Origin: DASYSA01 sp036003885
GTDB lineage: Bacteria; Acidobacteriota; Blastocatellia; UBA7656
Assembly: GCA_036003885.1 (NCBI GenBank)
Contig: DASYSA010000473.1
Coordinates: 1-20,109, forward strand
Direction of reading: 5' to 3'
Length of the DNA: 20,109 bases
The translations under genes were made by a program, and so were the position numbers. Of this stretch, positions 8,443 through 15,624 are shown one piece after another. Every line of letters begins with the position of its first letter. The first letter of the stretch is position 1. The notes below the pieces were generated by a model. That model worked only from the letters and a program-made list of their open reading frames with translations, was not told the DNA's origin and did no database searches.

Positions 8443-9759
8443 TCATTTCGCAACGCGGAACGCGAAACGCGGAACGCGAAACAAGTTCTGTTCACGTCGC
8501 CTCTCGGTCGCGTCCTGGGGATAAAGCAGATTGAGCCGATCCTCCGGCCCGACACCGGACATACCGGCGATCGCCTCTTCATACTTGCGATCGTGATACT
8601 GAATTGAAGCCTGCCGCAACAGCGGCGCCAGTTCCGCCGGCGTCCACTTCGTGATCTGCTGATAGGGCCACTTCTTCTCACCTGTGGCGAAGGGAAGCAG
8701 CCAGTCCAGAGCTCTGCGAATTGTGCGACCATCCGGCGTTCCATAGTTCCACAGATCTGTGCCGGTGTTCTCAGCGAGCGCGGCCGCGGCAAAGAAGCCG
8801 CTCAGGTTTCCCACGCTGTAGCTCCAGCCTTTGGTGCGAGCTAGCTCGAGCGGTTGGCGCCCATCAGGCTCGATCTGCTCGGCGACGCGTCTCTGTATGC
8901 TCTCGTGCAGGATCCTGGCCGCGAGTTCCCGTTTACCGGTGAAGAAGGCGAAAGAGGCAACCTGAACATCATAGTAAGTTCCGTGGTTGTTCTTCTGTGC
9001 GGCCTCATCGCGGCCATGCTTGCTCTCCAACAACCACTGAAGATACTTTTCGAACCAGGATTCCAGTCCCTGCTGATCCGCTTTCGTCCAGGCCTTTGAG
9101 CCGGCCAGCAGTCCGACAGCGTCCACTACTTTAGGAAGACCGCTGGTCTCAATGATGCCGATGCCGCGCCCTGTATTGATGCCGGGAATGGCCTGCCCAT
9201 AATTCAAATGAGGATTCATTCGAGTCGCCGGATCGAGAAACCAGACTCTGAGCAACTGCGCCGCCTTTGCCGCAAACGCTTCATCGCCTTTGAAGTAGTA
9301 GAAAAGCGCCAGGGTCTCCGTCACCGACATCAGCTTGCCGAAGCTCTGATGATCAGGAATCTTGTCGATCTCCGGATTCCGTTCGCCGTCGCGTCTGACG
9401 TAGGGCAGATGGTTTGCCGTGTCGGGATTTGGCCAGAAGTAGGGCGCCTGGCTCATGTAATCATGCTTGTCTCCGCCAGGCGGCAGGACACCCTTGTCGA
9501 CGACGGAGAAAGGACCTGCCTTCAAAGCTGCTCGCGCATCAGTCTCCAATCGAGAGAGCGCGGCGCTGAGACTCTGATCGCCCGCAGCTAACCGGCGCTT
9601 TGTCTCTGCCAGTCGTCGCCCGTCCAGCCGGAAGACTCGCGGTGCTTCGGCGGTTCGCAATTGAGCGGCGCTCGCCCCCATCGCGCCCGAAGCCATCAGG
9701 GCGATTGTGAGCAACCACAAACTCCTCGGAAACCTGAATGTTGTTCTCGCACGTTCCAT
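8443..9759 (-). CDS. Secreted alginate lyase family protein (PF05426-type)
   Basis: A 438-aa exported enzyme of the alginate-lyase superfamily, an (alpha/alpha) toroid fold that cleaves uronate polymers by beta-elimination. Residues 1-32 are a signal peptide (SLWLLTIALMASGAMGASAA). Family hallmarks are KHDYMSQAPYFWPNPDT (98-114), NPHLNYGQAIPG (182-193), KNNHGTYYDVQ (256-266, with the catalytic-type Asn/His) and LARTKGWSYS (306-315, with the Arg/Tyr pair). These cover the His, Arg and Tyr expected from PL5-type enzymes. It is encoded 85 bp downstream of kduD, so it supplies unsaturated uronates to that pathway. Actual substrate (alginate, pectin-like, glucuronan) cannot be told from the family alone. 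The last dozen residues are encoded by a heptamer repeat and look added. The ribosome binding site is weak. Confidence 0.9.
   Translation of the reverse strand: MERARTTFRFPRSLWLLTIALMASGAMGASAAQLRTAEAPRVFRLDGRRLAETKRRLAAGDQSLSAALSRLETDARAALKAGPFSVVDKGVLPPGGDKHDYMSQAPYFWPNPDTANHLPYVRRDGERNPEIDKIPDHQSFGKLMSVTETLALFYYFKGDEAFAAKAAQLLRVWFLDPATRMNPHLNYGQAIPGINTGRGIGIIETSGLPKVVDAVGLLAGSKAWTKADQQGLESWFEKYLQWLLESKHGRDEAAQKNNHGTYYDVQVASFAFFTGKRELAARILHESIQRRVAEQIEPDGRQPLELARTKGWSYSVGNLSGFFAAAALAENTGTDLWNYGTPDGRTIRRALDWLLPFATGEKKWPYQQITKWTPAELAPLLRQASIQYHDRKYEEAIAGMSGVGPEDRLNLLYPQDATERRREQNLFRVPRFAFRVAK
8454..8481. repeat. Heptanucleotide tandem repeat at the 3' end of the lyase gene
   Basis: Four 7-bp units alternate CGCGGAA and CGCGAAA, that is two copies of a 14-mer, with a partial unit CGCAA before them. 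The array lies inside the reading frame and encodes the tail FRVPRFAFRV on the minus strand. Because 7 is not a multiple of 3, gain or loss of one unit would shift the frame and change the C-terminus. Confidence 0.85.
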
Positions 9760-9832
9760 ATCAGTCTCGCCCGTTCTCCGTCGGTTGTTCCATTGCCCGC
9801 TAATGCGCTTGCCGGAAACGGATCCTACTCAG

Positions 9833-9847
9833 TGACCAACCTGGTCA
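9833..9847. promoter_or_regulatory. Inverted repeat at the kduD stop codon
   Basis: TGACCA-ACC-TGGTCA is a perfect 6-bp inverted repeat with a 3-bp spacer, and its right arm contains the kduD stop codon. It could be a regulator site or a small mRNA hairpin between kduD and the lyase gene. The half-sites are in the opposite order to the TGGTnnnACCA pattern, so it is not the same type of site as 4508-4534. Confidence 0.3.
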
Positions 9848-10609
9848 TCTTCCCATCCAGCCCCCATCCACAACGAGAACATGACCATGCACGAAGTCGC
9901 TCGCCGCGGAGCAAAGAAAAAGCGAAGCGCCGGCCACATCAGAGGGTTCGCCCCACCGACCCGCGGGTATGCGTTCCAGAATCTGTCGATTGCGTGTTTC
10001 ATCGCGCTGCAGCGCAGCAGTATTGTCTGTGCGGATGTAACCCGGCGCGATGGCGTTGACATTGATCCGGTGCATAGCCCATTCGTTGGCCAGCGCCTTT
10101 GTCAATTGTGCGACGCCTCCCTTCGCAGCCGCGTAGCCGGGCACCGTGATTCCGCCCTGAAATGAAAGCAGGGAAGCGATGTTCAGGATCTTGCCTCCGC
10201 GACCCCGTTCGAGCATGTGCCTGCCTGCGAGCTGCGAAAGACGGAAGACGCTCGATAGATTCACTTCAATGACTGCGTCCCAATCTGCGTCGGAATGATC
10301 AACCGCGGGAGCGCGTCGAATCGTGCCCGCGTTGTTCACAAGAATGTCCAGTTGCCCGAAGCGCTCAATCGTCCCCGCAGTCAGGCGCGGCGGTGTTGTC
10401 CGGTCCTGCAAGTCTCCCAACAAAGCCAGAGACCGGCGGCCTCTCTGTTCCACCAACTCGCATGTAGTATCCGCCCGGCGCGTGTTGCCATGACACGCCA
10501 CGTCTGCGCCCGCTTCAGCCAGCGCGACAGCAATGGCCGCTCCCAGGCCTGCTGATGCGCCGGTCACAAGCGCCACCTTTCCATCAAGCCTGAACGAGTC
10601 CAGAATCAT
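9845..10609 (-). CDS. kduD: 2-dehydro-3-deoxy-D-gluconate 5-dehydrogenase, SDR family (KduD)
   Basis: A 254-aa cytoplasmic short-chain dehydrogenase. KduD interconverts 2,5-diketo-3-deoxygluconate and 2-keto-3-deoxygluconate (KDG) with NAD(P)H. Visible motifs are the cofactor glycine-rich loop TGASAGLG (16-23), NNAG (92-95), and the catalytic Ser146, Tyr159 and Lys163 in the classical SDR spacing. Segments typical of KduD are close to the enterobacterial enzyme: GGKILNIASLLSFQGGI, ALANEWAMHRINVNAIAPGY, RIPAGRWGEPSDVAG and the end VDGGWMGR. The start codon overlaps the kdgF stop by 1 nt (TGATG), so translation is probably coupled. Position after kdgF and the isomerase gene agrees with the order of the pathway. 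Confusion with gluconate 5-dehydrogenase is possible but less likely. Confidence 0.93.
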   Translation of the reverse strand: MILDSFRLDGKVALVTGASAGLGAAIAVALAEAGADVACHGNTRRADTTCELVEQRGRRSLALLGDLQDRTTPPRLTAGTIERFGQLDILVNNAGTIRRAPAVDHSDADWDAVIEVNLSSVFRLSQLAGRHMLERGRGGKILNIASLLSFQGGITVPGYAAAKGGVAQLTKALANEWAMHRINVNAIAPGYIRTDNTAALQRDETRNRQILERIPAGRWGEPSDVAGASLFLCSAASDFVHGHVLVVDGGWMGR

Positions 10610-10998
10610 CAGGTCGCTTCATGCTCCGCGCCATTGTGCGTGAGGAAGTCCTCTCGCACCGGCGTGAAGATATCGATCAACACCACTTCTTCATCCAGCA
10701 TCGTCGCGCCGTGCCAGCATCCCGAGGGAAAGTGGAGCACATCGCCCGCCCGCGCAATCCGCTCCTCGCTGCCGATGGTAAAACGCACCCGGCCACGCTC
10801 GACCATAGTGATCTGTTCGTGGGGGTGATCGTGGGCGGCAGTAACGATGTTGGGCGCGAAACGCAGGCGACAGAGCATCAGGTCATCGCCCACTACCAGC
10901 TGGCGCTCAATCCCTTCTTCGAGCATCTCTATCGGAACGGTTGCCCAGTTCACGTGCTGAGTCGAAGCGTTTGAATTGGCGGACGGAGTTGACGTCAT
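10609..10998 (-). CDS. kdgF: KdgF-type cupin, unsaturated uronate linearising protein
   Basis: A 129-aa single-domain cupin. KdgF speeds conversion of 4,5-unsaturated monouronates, the end products of pectin and alginate lyases, to the linear 5-keto-4-deoxyuronate. The metal-binding motif HxHxxxQ (His56, His58, Gln62 in AAHDHPHEQ) and the later His96 (GCWHG) are present. The C-terminal signature DIFTPVREDFL (109-119) is characteristic of KdgF. The first 15 or so residues (Ser/Asn/Thr-rich) are outside the family core. The start overlaps the upstream isomerase stop (TAATG), and the GGAGG ribosome binding site lies inside that gene's last codons. Both neighbours are in the same pathway, which strengthens the assignment. 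Confidence 0.9.
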   Translation of the reverse strand: MTSTPSANSNASTQHVNWATVPIEMLEEGIERQLVVGDDLMLCRLRFAPNIVTAAHDHPHEQITMVERGRVRFTIGSEERIARAGDVLHFPSGCWHGATMLDEEVVLIDIFTPVREDFLTHNGAEHEAT

Positions 10999-11840
10999 TA
11001 CTTCCCTCCTCGTCCCGCTTCAAGCCCGGACCCGCCCTGGGCATAGTCGGGCTGCACGTTGACAACTCCGAATCGACGATCCTCTCCTTCACGATTGGCC
11101 GCCATCATCCACAGAAAATTGATCGACCCGCCGGGCGCTGCGACATTCGGGTGATAACCCTGCGGCATCAGCACACAGTCTCCCTCTCGAACGACAACTG
11201 CCAGTTCCGGCGATTTCGGGTCTGTGTAGACCAGTTGTATGCCCCAGCCCGGCTCGGGCATATCAATATAGAGGTAAGCCTCTTCAAGCATGGCTGCATG
11301 CTCATGCGGCGGCCACGACGTCCAGTTCCCGGGCTTGCTGAAGGTGACGCCCGCCATGAGTCGGCCGGCCTCCACGTTCTTGCCAATCAGCACATTCAAC
11401 TCCCGTTGAGCGGATGGTCCGCCTGCCTCGAAATGGAGGCCCGGATCCCGCTGCACATCCGCGTAAGCGACAAACTGCAGCGGATACCCCTTCTCCACAG
11501 GCGCGGAGATCTCCGCAAGATCGCAGGCGTCAGACGAAGGACTAATCTCGACTGCCGAATCGCGCGGAATGTACAGGGCATCGTAGCGCGAGAGATCGAA
11601 CGCCTCGCCCGAAGTGCGCACCGCGGCTCGTCCACTCAAGCAGATCAGAGCGGTCTCTTGATCGCCTGTCGTGAAGTTCACCGGCGGATCATCTGCATCC
11701 AGAATTATCCGGCCGTAATGTAGATGACGGGACGCCGTGGGACCCGGCACGACAGACCACGAGCGCCCTTTGCGCTGGTGAGTCCCGCGGACCACGCAGC
11801 TTTCAGCCGTAAGCGGCTTCATAATCGTTTGAGTTGCCAA
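10998..11840 (-). CDS. IolB/KduI-family isomerase, likely acting as 5-keto-4-deoxyuronate isomerase
   Basis: A 280-aa bicupin of the KduI/IolB family. The sequence is closer to IolB (5-deoxyglucuronate isomerase) than to enterobacterial KduI: GNWTSWPPHEH (171-181), LEEAYLYI, QLVYTDPKSPE and VLMPQGYHP (223-231). His179, His181, Glu186 and His230 fit the family metal ligands. No other iol gene is nearby, while kdgF and kduD follow directly, so the likely reaction here is the KduI step (5-keto-4-deoxyuronate to 2,5-diketo-3-deoxygluconate). The start is a TTG at 11840 with AAGGAGAG 7 nt upstream, 2 nt after the upstream stop codon; an ATG at 11822 lacks a well-placed ribosome binding site. The Gly-rich C-terminus (GGSGLEAGRGGK) extends beyond the usual IolB end. 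Confidence 0.85.
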   Translation of the reverse strand: MATQTIMKPLTAESCVVRGTHQRKGRSWSVVPGPTASRHLHYGRIILDADDPPVNFTTGDQETALICLSGRAAVRTSGEAFDLSRYDALYIPRDSAVEISPSSDACDLAEISAPVEKGYPLQFVAYADVQRDPGLHFEAGGPSAQRELNVLIGKNVEAGRLMAGVTFSKPGNWTSWPPHEHAAMLEEAYLYIDMPEPGWGIQLVYTDPKSPELAVVVREGDCVLMPQGYHPNVAAPGGSINFLWMMAANREGEDRRFGVVNVQPDYAQGGSGLEAGRGGK

Positions 11841-11842
11841 TT

Positions 11843-13759
11843 CTATCTCTCCTTGGTTGTGTGCTCGCCTGAGAATGCTCTTAGCGAAAGCCGCCAGTGA
11901 ACCGGATGATTTGGTTCCAGGCGGAGATCGCGCGACTCAAATACCCAATGCAGCGGCACGGCGCCGCGGGCCCCGCGACCGAGGGCGCCGTCGCCCGCGG
12001 CAATCAATGACTCTGCAAGCGGCCAATCAGCCGTCGGGACCGCCGCCTCGAGCGCACCGTCGGGCGACTCAAAGCGATTCCAACGCAGATTCTCTTGCGT
12101 GCTCGGGATGCAAGCGGCCGCTGTTGTCGGAATGGCTACCCACCAGCGCCGGATCGCGATTGGCTGCGAGGCGGTCAAGCTCTCGTCACGCTTGAGCGTC
12201 GTCCCCTCAATCCGCCAGGAGACTTCGCTGGTCAGATGCGGATCAGTCAGCTCTCCCGCTTTGCGACCCAGGACTGCCCATCGTCGCCAGACCACTCGCA
12301 ACGAGCGCCCGTCGGTTCCCGGTTCTATCTGGTCGGCGCCGTCGGCAGCGACAAGGACTCGCCCGTCGTTCAACTCGAGGTATGGGGTCAATGCCGGATA
12401 AAGCTGCTCCACAGGCGCAGCGAAACCGGGGAGGCCGTGCGGAGCCGGCAAGTAGTCGGCGACTCCGGGCTTTGGGCCGGTTGTGATCGGCAGCGCAAAG
12501 CGCAAAGCGCGCTGGCGCACAATCCATACACCCGCCGCTCGCCCCGGGCCACGACTGAAGAATTCAAAGCGCGCAATATCAGGTTGTGCAGGCTGGGCTG
12601 GAAACTGTGCGATCTTCTCACGCTCGAGCGCGTCCATGAACAACTTGTGTGCGGCGCCCAGCTTGCTGAAGAAGGCGCCGGTCTGCTGCCACTCGCGTTC
12701 GCGAGTTATGTAAGCATAGTTGCCTCGGCCGAAGGCAAAGACCGAGAGCAGATGAGTGTCGTTATTGTAGTCGCGGCGCAGCCAGCGCCAGGCAAGCCCG
12801 TAGGCGCTCGCCAGCTCCGTGAGCGGAGCCGGGCGCAGCTCAGGGTGCTGCCCGAGGAACGCCGCAATCTCCATGGTGTCGATGTAACTAACGACACCGA
12901 GGCTCCTTCCCCAGGCGTACCCGTACCCATCGGGTGAAAGGAGATCCCACCATAGTCGCATCTGCGCCGCCATCGTCGGCCGCAGCGCATCCAGAATGTC
13001 CTTGCGCCCAGCCATCTCCGCCGAATACCAGATGAAACGCGCATACTCGTTGGAATAGCGATCGTATCGGCCGGTAGGCGGAGCGTCGTCGGCGTACAGG
13101 CTGCCGCTGGTGAACTGACGTGCCGCCCGATCGAGCAGCTCGTCCAGCGTTCTCCGCTCAGGCAGCAACCCCAACTGATAATCGATTGCAGCTATGCGCG
13201 CCGCTACCCCGAGATAGTTCTCCGGAAGGTTGATGACCTGTCGCGTCTTCGAATCATAGAAACTGGCCGGATCGAGGAGCTTGCGCCACGCGGCGCGCTC
13301 CGCCTCAGTTAGCTGCTGCCAAACCTGATTGCTCTTAAGATCAGCCCCGAAGTGCTGCAACGCTTGCGCCGCATAGAGCTGTGAAAAGGCCTTGCCACCC
13401 GCCCTGCACTCCACCAACCCGATCTGGCCGACCCACCTGGCGAGGTCGCGGCCTGCCAGGGTGCGCTCCCCGGTCAACTCCGCGTAGGCGGCGAGTCCGC
13501 GCATGAAGGCTCCCCAGGTAAACTCGCCGGTGGTCAACGCTCCGTGGACTCGTTCCGGCGGCGGGTCCAACGTCTTGATCGCGCCGAGGTGGGAAGCCAA
13601 CTCGTCGCGAAAAAATTGATTGATCTCCGAGCGCAGGGCAGCGGTTTCAATGGGCGGAGACAGGCGAGGCAAGGTCACAGCTAAAACAGGTCGAGGGAAT
13701 GGTCCGGCGCAGATTGATATCAGCCACGACAGCGCCAGGATTTGTGTCTTCTGCCTCAT
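11843..13759 (-). CDS. Secreted 638-aa protein, candidate (alpha/alpha)-toroid polysaccharide lyase
   Basis: A signal peptide (hydrophobic residues 7-27, PVLA before Val28) implies export. Residues about 40-385 are helical with repeated Trp/Tyr-rich motifs: FTWGAFMRGLAAYAELTG (80-97), VINLPENYLGVAARIAAIDY (175-194), GRYDRYSNEYARFIW (230-244), SPDGYGYAWGRSLGVVSYID (275-294) and HLLSVFAFGRGNYAYI (336-351). Residues about 395-630 look beta-rich. This layout of toroid plus beta-sandwich is that of heparinase/alginate/hyaluronate-type lyases, and conserved-looking Asn181, Tyr182, Tyr235, Asn237, Tyr239, Arg285 and His336 would suit an Asn/Tyr/His/Arg beta-elimination site. I do not recognise a named family; a glycoside hydrolase on a toroid fold is the main alternative. 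It is the first gene of the tightly packed kdu cluster, and its tail carries the ribosome binding site of the isomerase gene. Confidence 0.7.
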   Translation of the reverse strand: MRQKTQILALSWLISICAGPFPRPVLAVTLPRLSPPIETAALRSEINQFFRDELASHLGAIKTLDPPPERVHGALTTGEFTWGAFMRGLAAYAELTGERTLAGRDLARWVGQIGLVECRAGGKAFSQLYAAQALQHFGADLKSNQVWQQLTEAERAAWRKLLDPASFYDSKTRQVINLPENYLGVAARIAAIDYQLGLLPERRTLDELLDRAARQFTSGSLYADDAPPTGRYDRYSNEYARFIWYSAEMAGRKDILDALRPTMAAQMRLWWDLLSPDGYGYAWGRSLGVVSYIDTMEIAAFLGQHPELRPAPLTELASAYGLAWRWLRRDYNNDTHLLSVFAFGRGNYAYITREREWQQTGAFFSKLGAAHKLFMDALEREKIAQFPAQPAQPDIARFEFFSRGPGRAAGVWIVRQRALRFALPITTGPKPGVADYLPAPHGLPGFAAPVEQLYPALTPYLELNDGRVLVAADGADQIEPGTDGRSLRVVWRRWAVLGRKAGELTDPHLTSEVSWRIEGTTLKRDESLTASQPIAIRRWWVAIPTTAAACIPSTQENLRWNRFESPDGALEAAVPTADWPLAESLIAAGDGALGRGARGAVPLHWVFESRDLRLEPNHPVHWRLSLRAFSGEHTTKER

Positions 13760-13800
13760 ACTCTTCCGTTGCGTCTCTCCCGCCGACGTTTAGTAAAGTG

Positions 13801-15021
13801 TTAAGCAACTGCGGGCGCTGCGTATGCCGGCGCGCTTACCAGAGCGGCCGCGCCTCGCAGGCGCGGCTGGTCCTCGGCGGGGACCACTCTGAAATCGGTG
13901 TCAACAGCGGTCGGTGAAAGGGCCCGCTCGGCCAGCGCATTGCGCACATCAGGCTCAATCAAGTCCCAGGCCGCCATGATTTCACCGCCGATGTAGATGC
14001 TTGTCGGGTCGATTACATTGATGATTGAAGCGAGGCCGAGACCCAGATAGCGTGCGGTCGACTGCAGGGCAGCGACGGCCTTCGCATCTCCTGCCCGAGC
14101 TCTGACAATCAGGTCTTCGATCGTGAAGGTTGCGATCTCAGCCGGGATCGCCTTCATCTCTTGTAGATTGCGCCCAAAGTAACGTGAGAGCGTAGCGAGG
14201 TTTGATATATAGGCCTCCCAACACCCGGTGGCGCCACAGGAACAGCGAGGTCCGTCTATGCTGAGCGGAACGTGTCCAAACTCACCAGCGATGTTATGCC
14301 GGCCCCGCAAAATCTCGCCATTAATGACGATGCCCACTCCAACACCGTCGGATACGCTGACGAACACAAGATCACCGATTGCGCTCGCAATACCGCGTGT
14401 CGCCCACATCTGCGCCAGCGCGCAGGCCCTGCCGGAATTCTCGACGTGGACCGGCAAACCGGTTGCGGCCGAAAGCGCCTCCTTAATATCGACATCATGC
14501 CAGTCGAGAGTCGGGGCGTTGATGACGCGACTTGTGAGACTGTCGGTCATGCCCGGGACCACCACGCCGATACCTTCACAGGTGCCGACCTCTTTGTGAT
14601 CTGAAAGGATCTTCTTGATCCTCCTGCTCAACTCAGCGATGAGTCGCTTTGGATCTCGCTGGGAGGGAAGACTGCCGGCGGCGACCAGTTGCCGCCCGAC
14701 AAGATCGGTTACCTGAATGTAGGTGCGACTGGCCCTGATATCGACTGCTACGACGCACCGCTCCCGCGAATCGATATAGAGGAATGTTGGTTTGCGCCCT
14801 CGGTGACTCTCTCCAGTCGTGCCTTCGAAAACGAGGGCCTCAGCCAGAAGCTCATTGATCAGTCGACTCACGACTCCGCGGCGTACACTCATTATTCGAG
14901 CCAGGTCGGCGCGCGATATGGGCTGATGAGTGCGCACGAGGTTCAGCACAATCTGGCGGTTGATCTCGCGAGAGGTACCTCGCGTGGCGATGCGGAAGCT
15001 GTTGGGATTAATCTTGCGCAT
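13801..15021 (-). CDS. ROK-family transcriptional regulator (NagC/XylR-like)
   Basis: A 406-aa protein with an N-terminal winged helix-turn-helix (about 30-65, QPISRADLARIMSVRRGVVS) and a C-terminal ROK sugar-binding domain (about 85-395). The ROK zinc motif is intact: GEFGH (246-250) and CSCGATGCWE (260-269). The kinase DxGGT loop is replaced (DIRAS, 94-98) and the catalytic Asp of the NDA motif is missing (ENSGRA, 194-199). The protein is therefore expected to bind sugar without phosphorylating it, as in NagC, Mlc and XylR repressors. It lies 41 bp upstream of the lyase/kdu cluster on the same strand and probably regulates it, with a sugar or uronate derivative as inducer. The Shine-Dalgarno sequence is weak. 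A clear paralogue starts at 19233. Confidence 0.92.
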   Translation of the reverse strand: MRKINPNSFRIATRGTSREINRQIVLNLVRTHQPISRADLARIMSVRRGVVSRLINELLAEALVFEGTTGESHRGRKPTFLYIDSRERCVVAVDIRASRTYIQVTDLVGRQLVAAGSLPSQRDPKRLIAELSRRIKKILSDHKEVGTCEGIGVVVPGMTDSLTSRVINAPTLDWHDVDIKEALSAATGLPVHVENSGRACALAQMWATRGIASAIGDLVFVSVSDGVGVGIVINGEILRGRHNIAGEFGHVPLSIDGPRCSCGATGCWEAYISNLATLSRYFGRNLQEMKAIPAEIATFTIEDLIVRARAGDAKAVAALQSTARYLGLGLASIINVIDPTSIYIGGEIMAAWDLIEPDVRNALAERALSPTAVDTDFRVVPAEDQPRLRGAAALVSAPAYAAPAVA

Positions 15022-15368
15022 CGTCTTACTTTAATCTCAGATTGGAACTATAAGGTCGTTCTTGCGAAGACCGGCGCCGATATCAATTCGAAACTTGGCT
15101 CAGGCCGGACCGCTCCAAACCGTTTGCAAGTCATCACCACGAAAAGGCTGAATAACGAAGATCTTTGAGGCTTGTGCGCGTTGTGACTGCCGCGAATCCG
15201 AGGTCCGGAACCCGACAGCGAATTGGCCGCACAGACTTCCACGGCTCCCCTCTCTGCTACCACAACAGGTCAGTGGTCCATCTCGCTCCAGGAGCTATTT
15301 GTCACAACGTGGGACATTATATTCCGGTTCTGATCTTTGTCAAGGAATATCTCGGCAGGTGTGTTGAC
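15022..15368. other. Intergenic region upstream of the ROK regulator gene
   Basis: No gene is supported. On the minus strand TATAGT (15052-15047) could be a -10 element about 25 nt before the ROK start, but the -35 is poor. A perfect 11-bp palindrome AATCTCAGATT (15033-15043) lies between that box and the start codon and is a possible operator. The string TATAGTTC also occurs at the promoter of the paralogous ROK gene (19161-19168). I see nothing assignable in the remaining bases up to 15362. Confidence 0.35.
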
Positions 15369-15440
15369 GGGGTCAGGCCCTCGATTTTGCGATTCTGATC
15401 TTAGAGTTGACGGGGATCAGGTCCTTCATCGGCCTGACCC
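15363..15440. repeat. GGGGTCAGGCC repeat cluster, remnant of the element at 18895-19118
   Basis: Bases 15369-15394 are identical over 26 bp to the left terminal repeat of the element at 18895. A second, diverged copy GTTGACGGGGATCAGG (15406-15421) repeats GTTGACGGGGTCAGG (15363-15377) directly with one inserted base. An inverted end GGCCTGACCC (15431-15440) closes the cluster. This looks like overlapping or internally deleted copies of a short mobile element. Bases 15441-15624 carry no supported gene. Confidence 0.7.
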
Positions 15441-15624
15441 TGGTATTGAGAGAAAAGTACGAGAAGGCATGCTGTCCACGCTCTTCCCGCACTTTGCACT
15501 TCCAGCGAAAGATTAGCGACAAAGCGGTTCGCCGCGATTCTTCACCCTTATTCGAATTTACTCCGCGTCCTCATCCATGCGCGGATCGACTCCCATTACA
15601 AGGACTACGGCATAGCTTCTCAGT

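Noticed and set aside
12493..12512. Second heptamer-like array (GCGCAAA twice) inside the 638-aa protein gene
   Set aside because: Only two full units, fully explained by coding for ALRFAL; not enough to call a repeat array.
12095..12937. A 280-codon plus-strand open frame inside the 638-aa protein gene
   Set aside because: High GC gives long antisense frames here; the minus-strand frame has a signal peptide, domain-like organisation and operon overlaps, while this one has none.
15570..15600. Shared CGCGGATCGAC between the region near 15580 and the element interior near 18935
   Set aside because: The match is only 11 bp, the surrounding bases do not align, and it may be chance.
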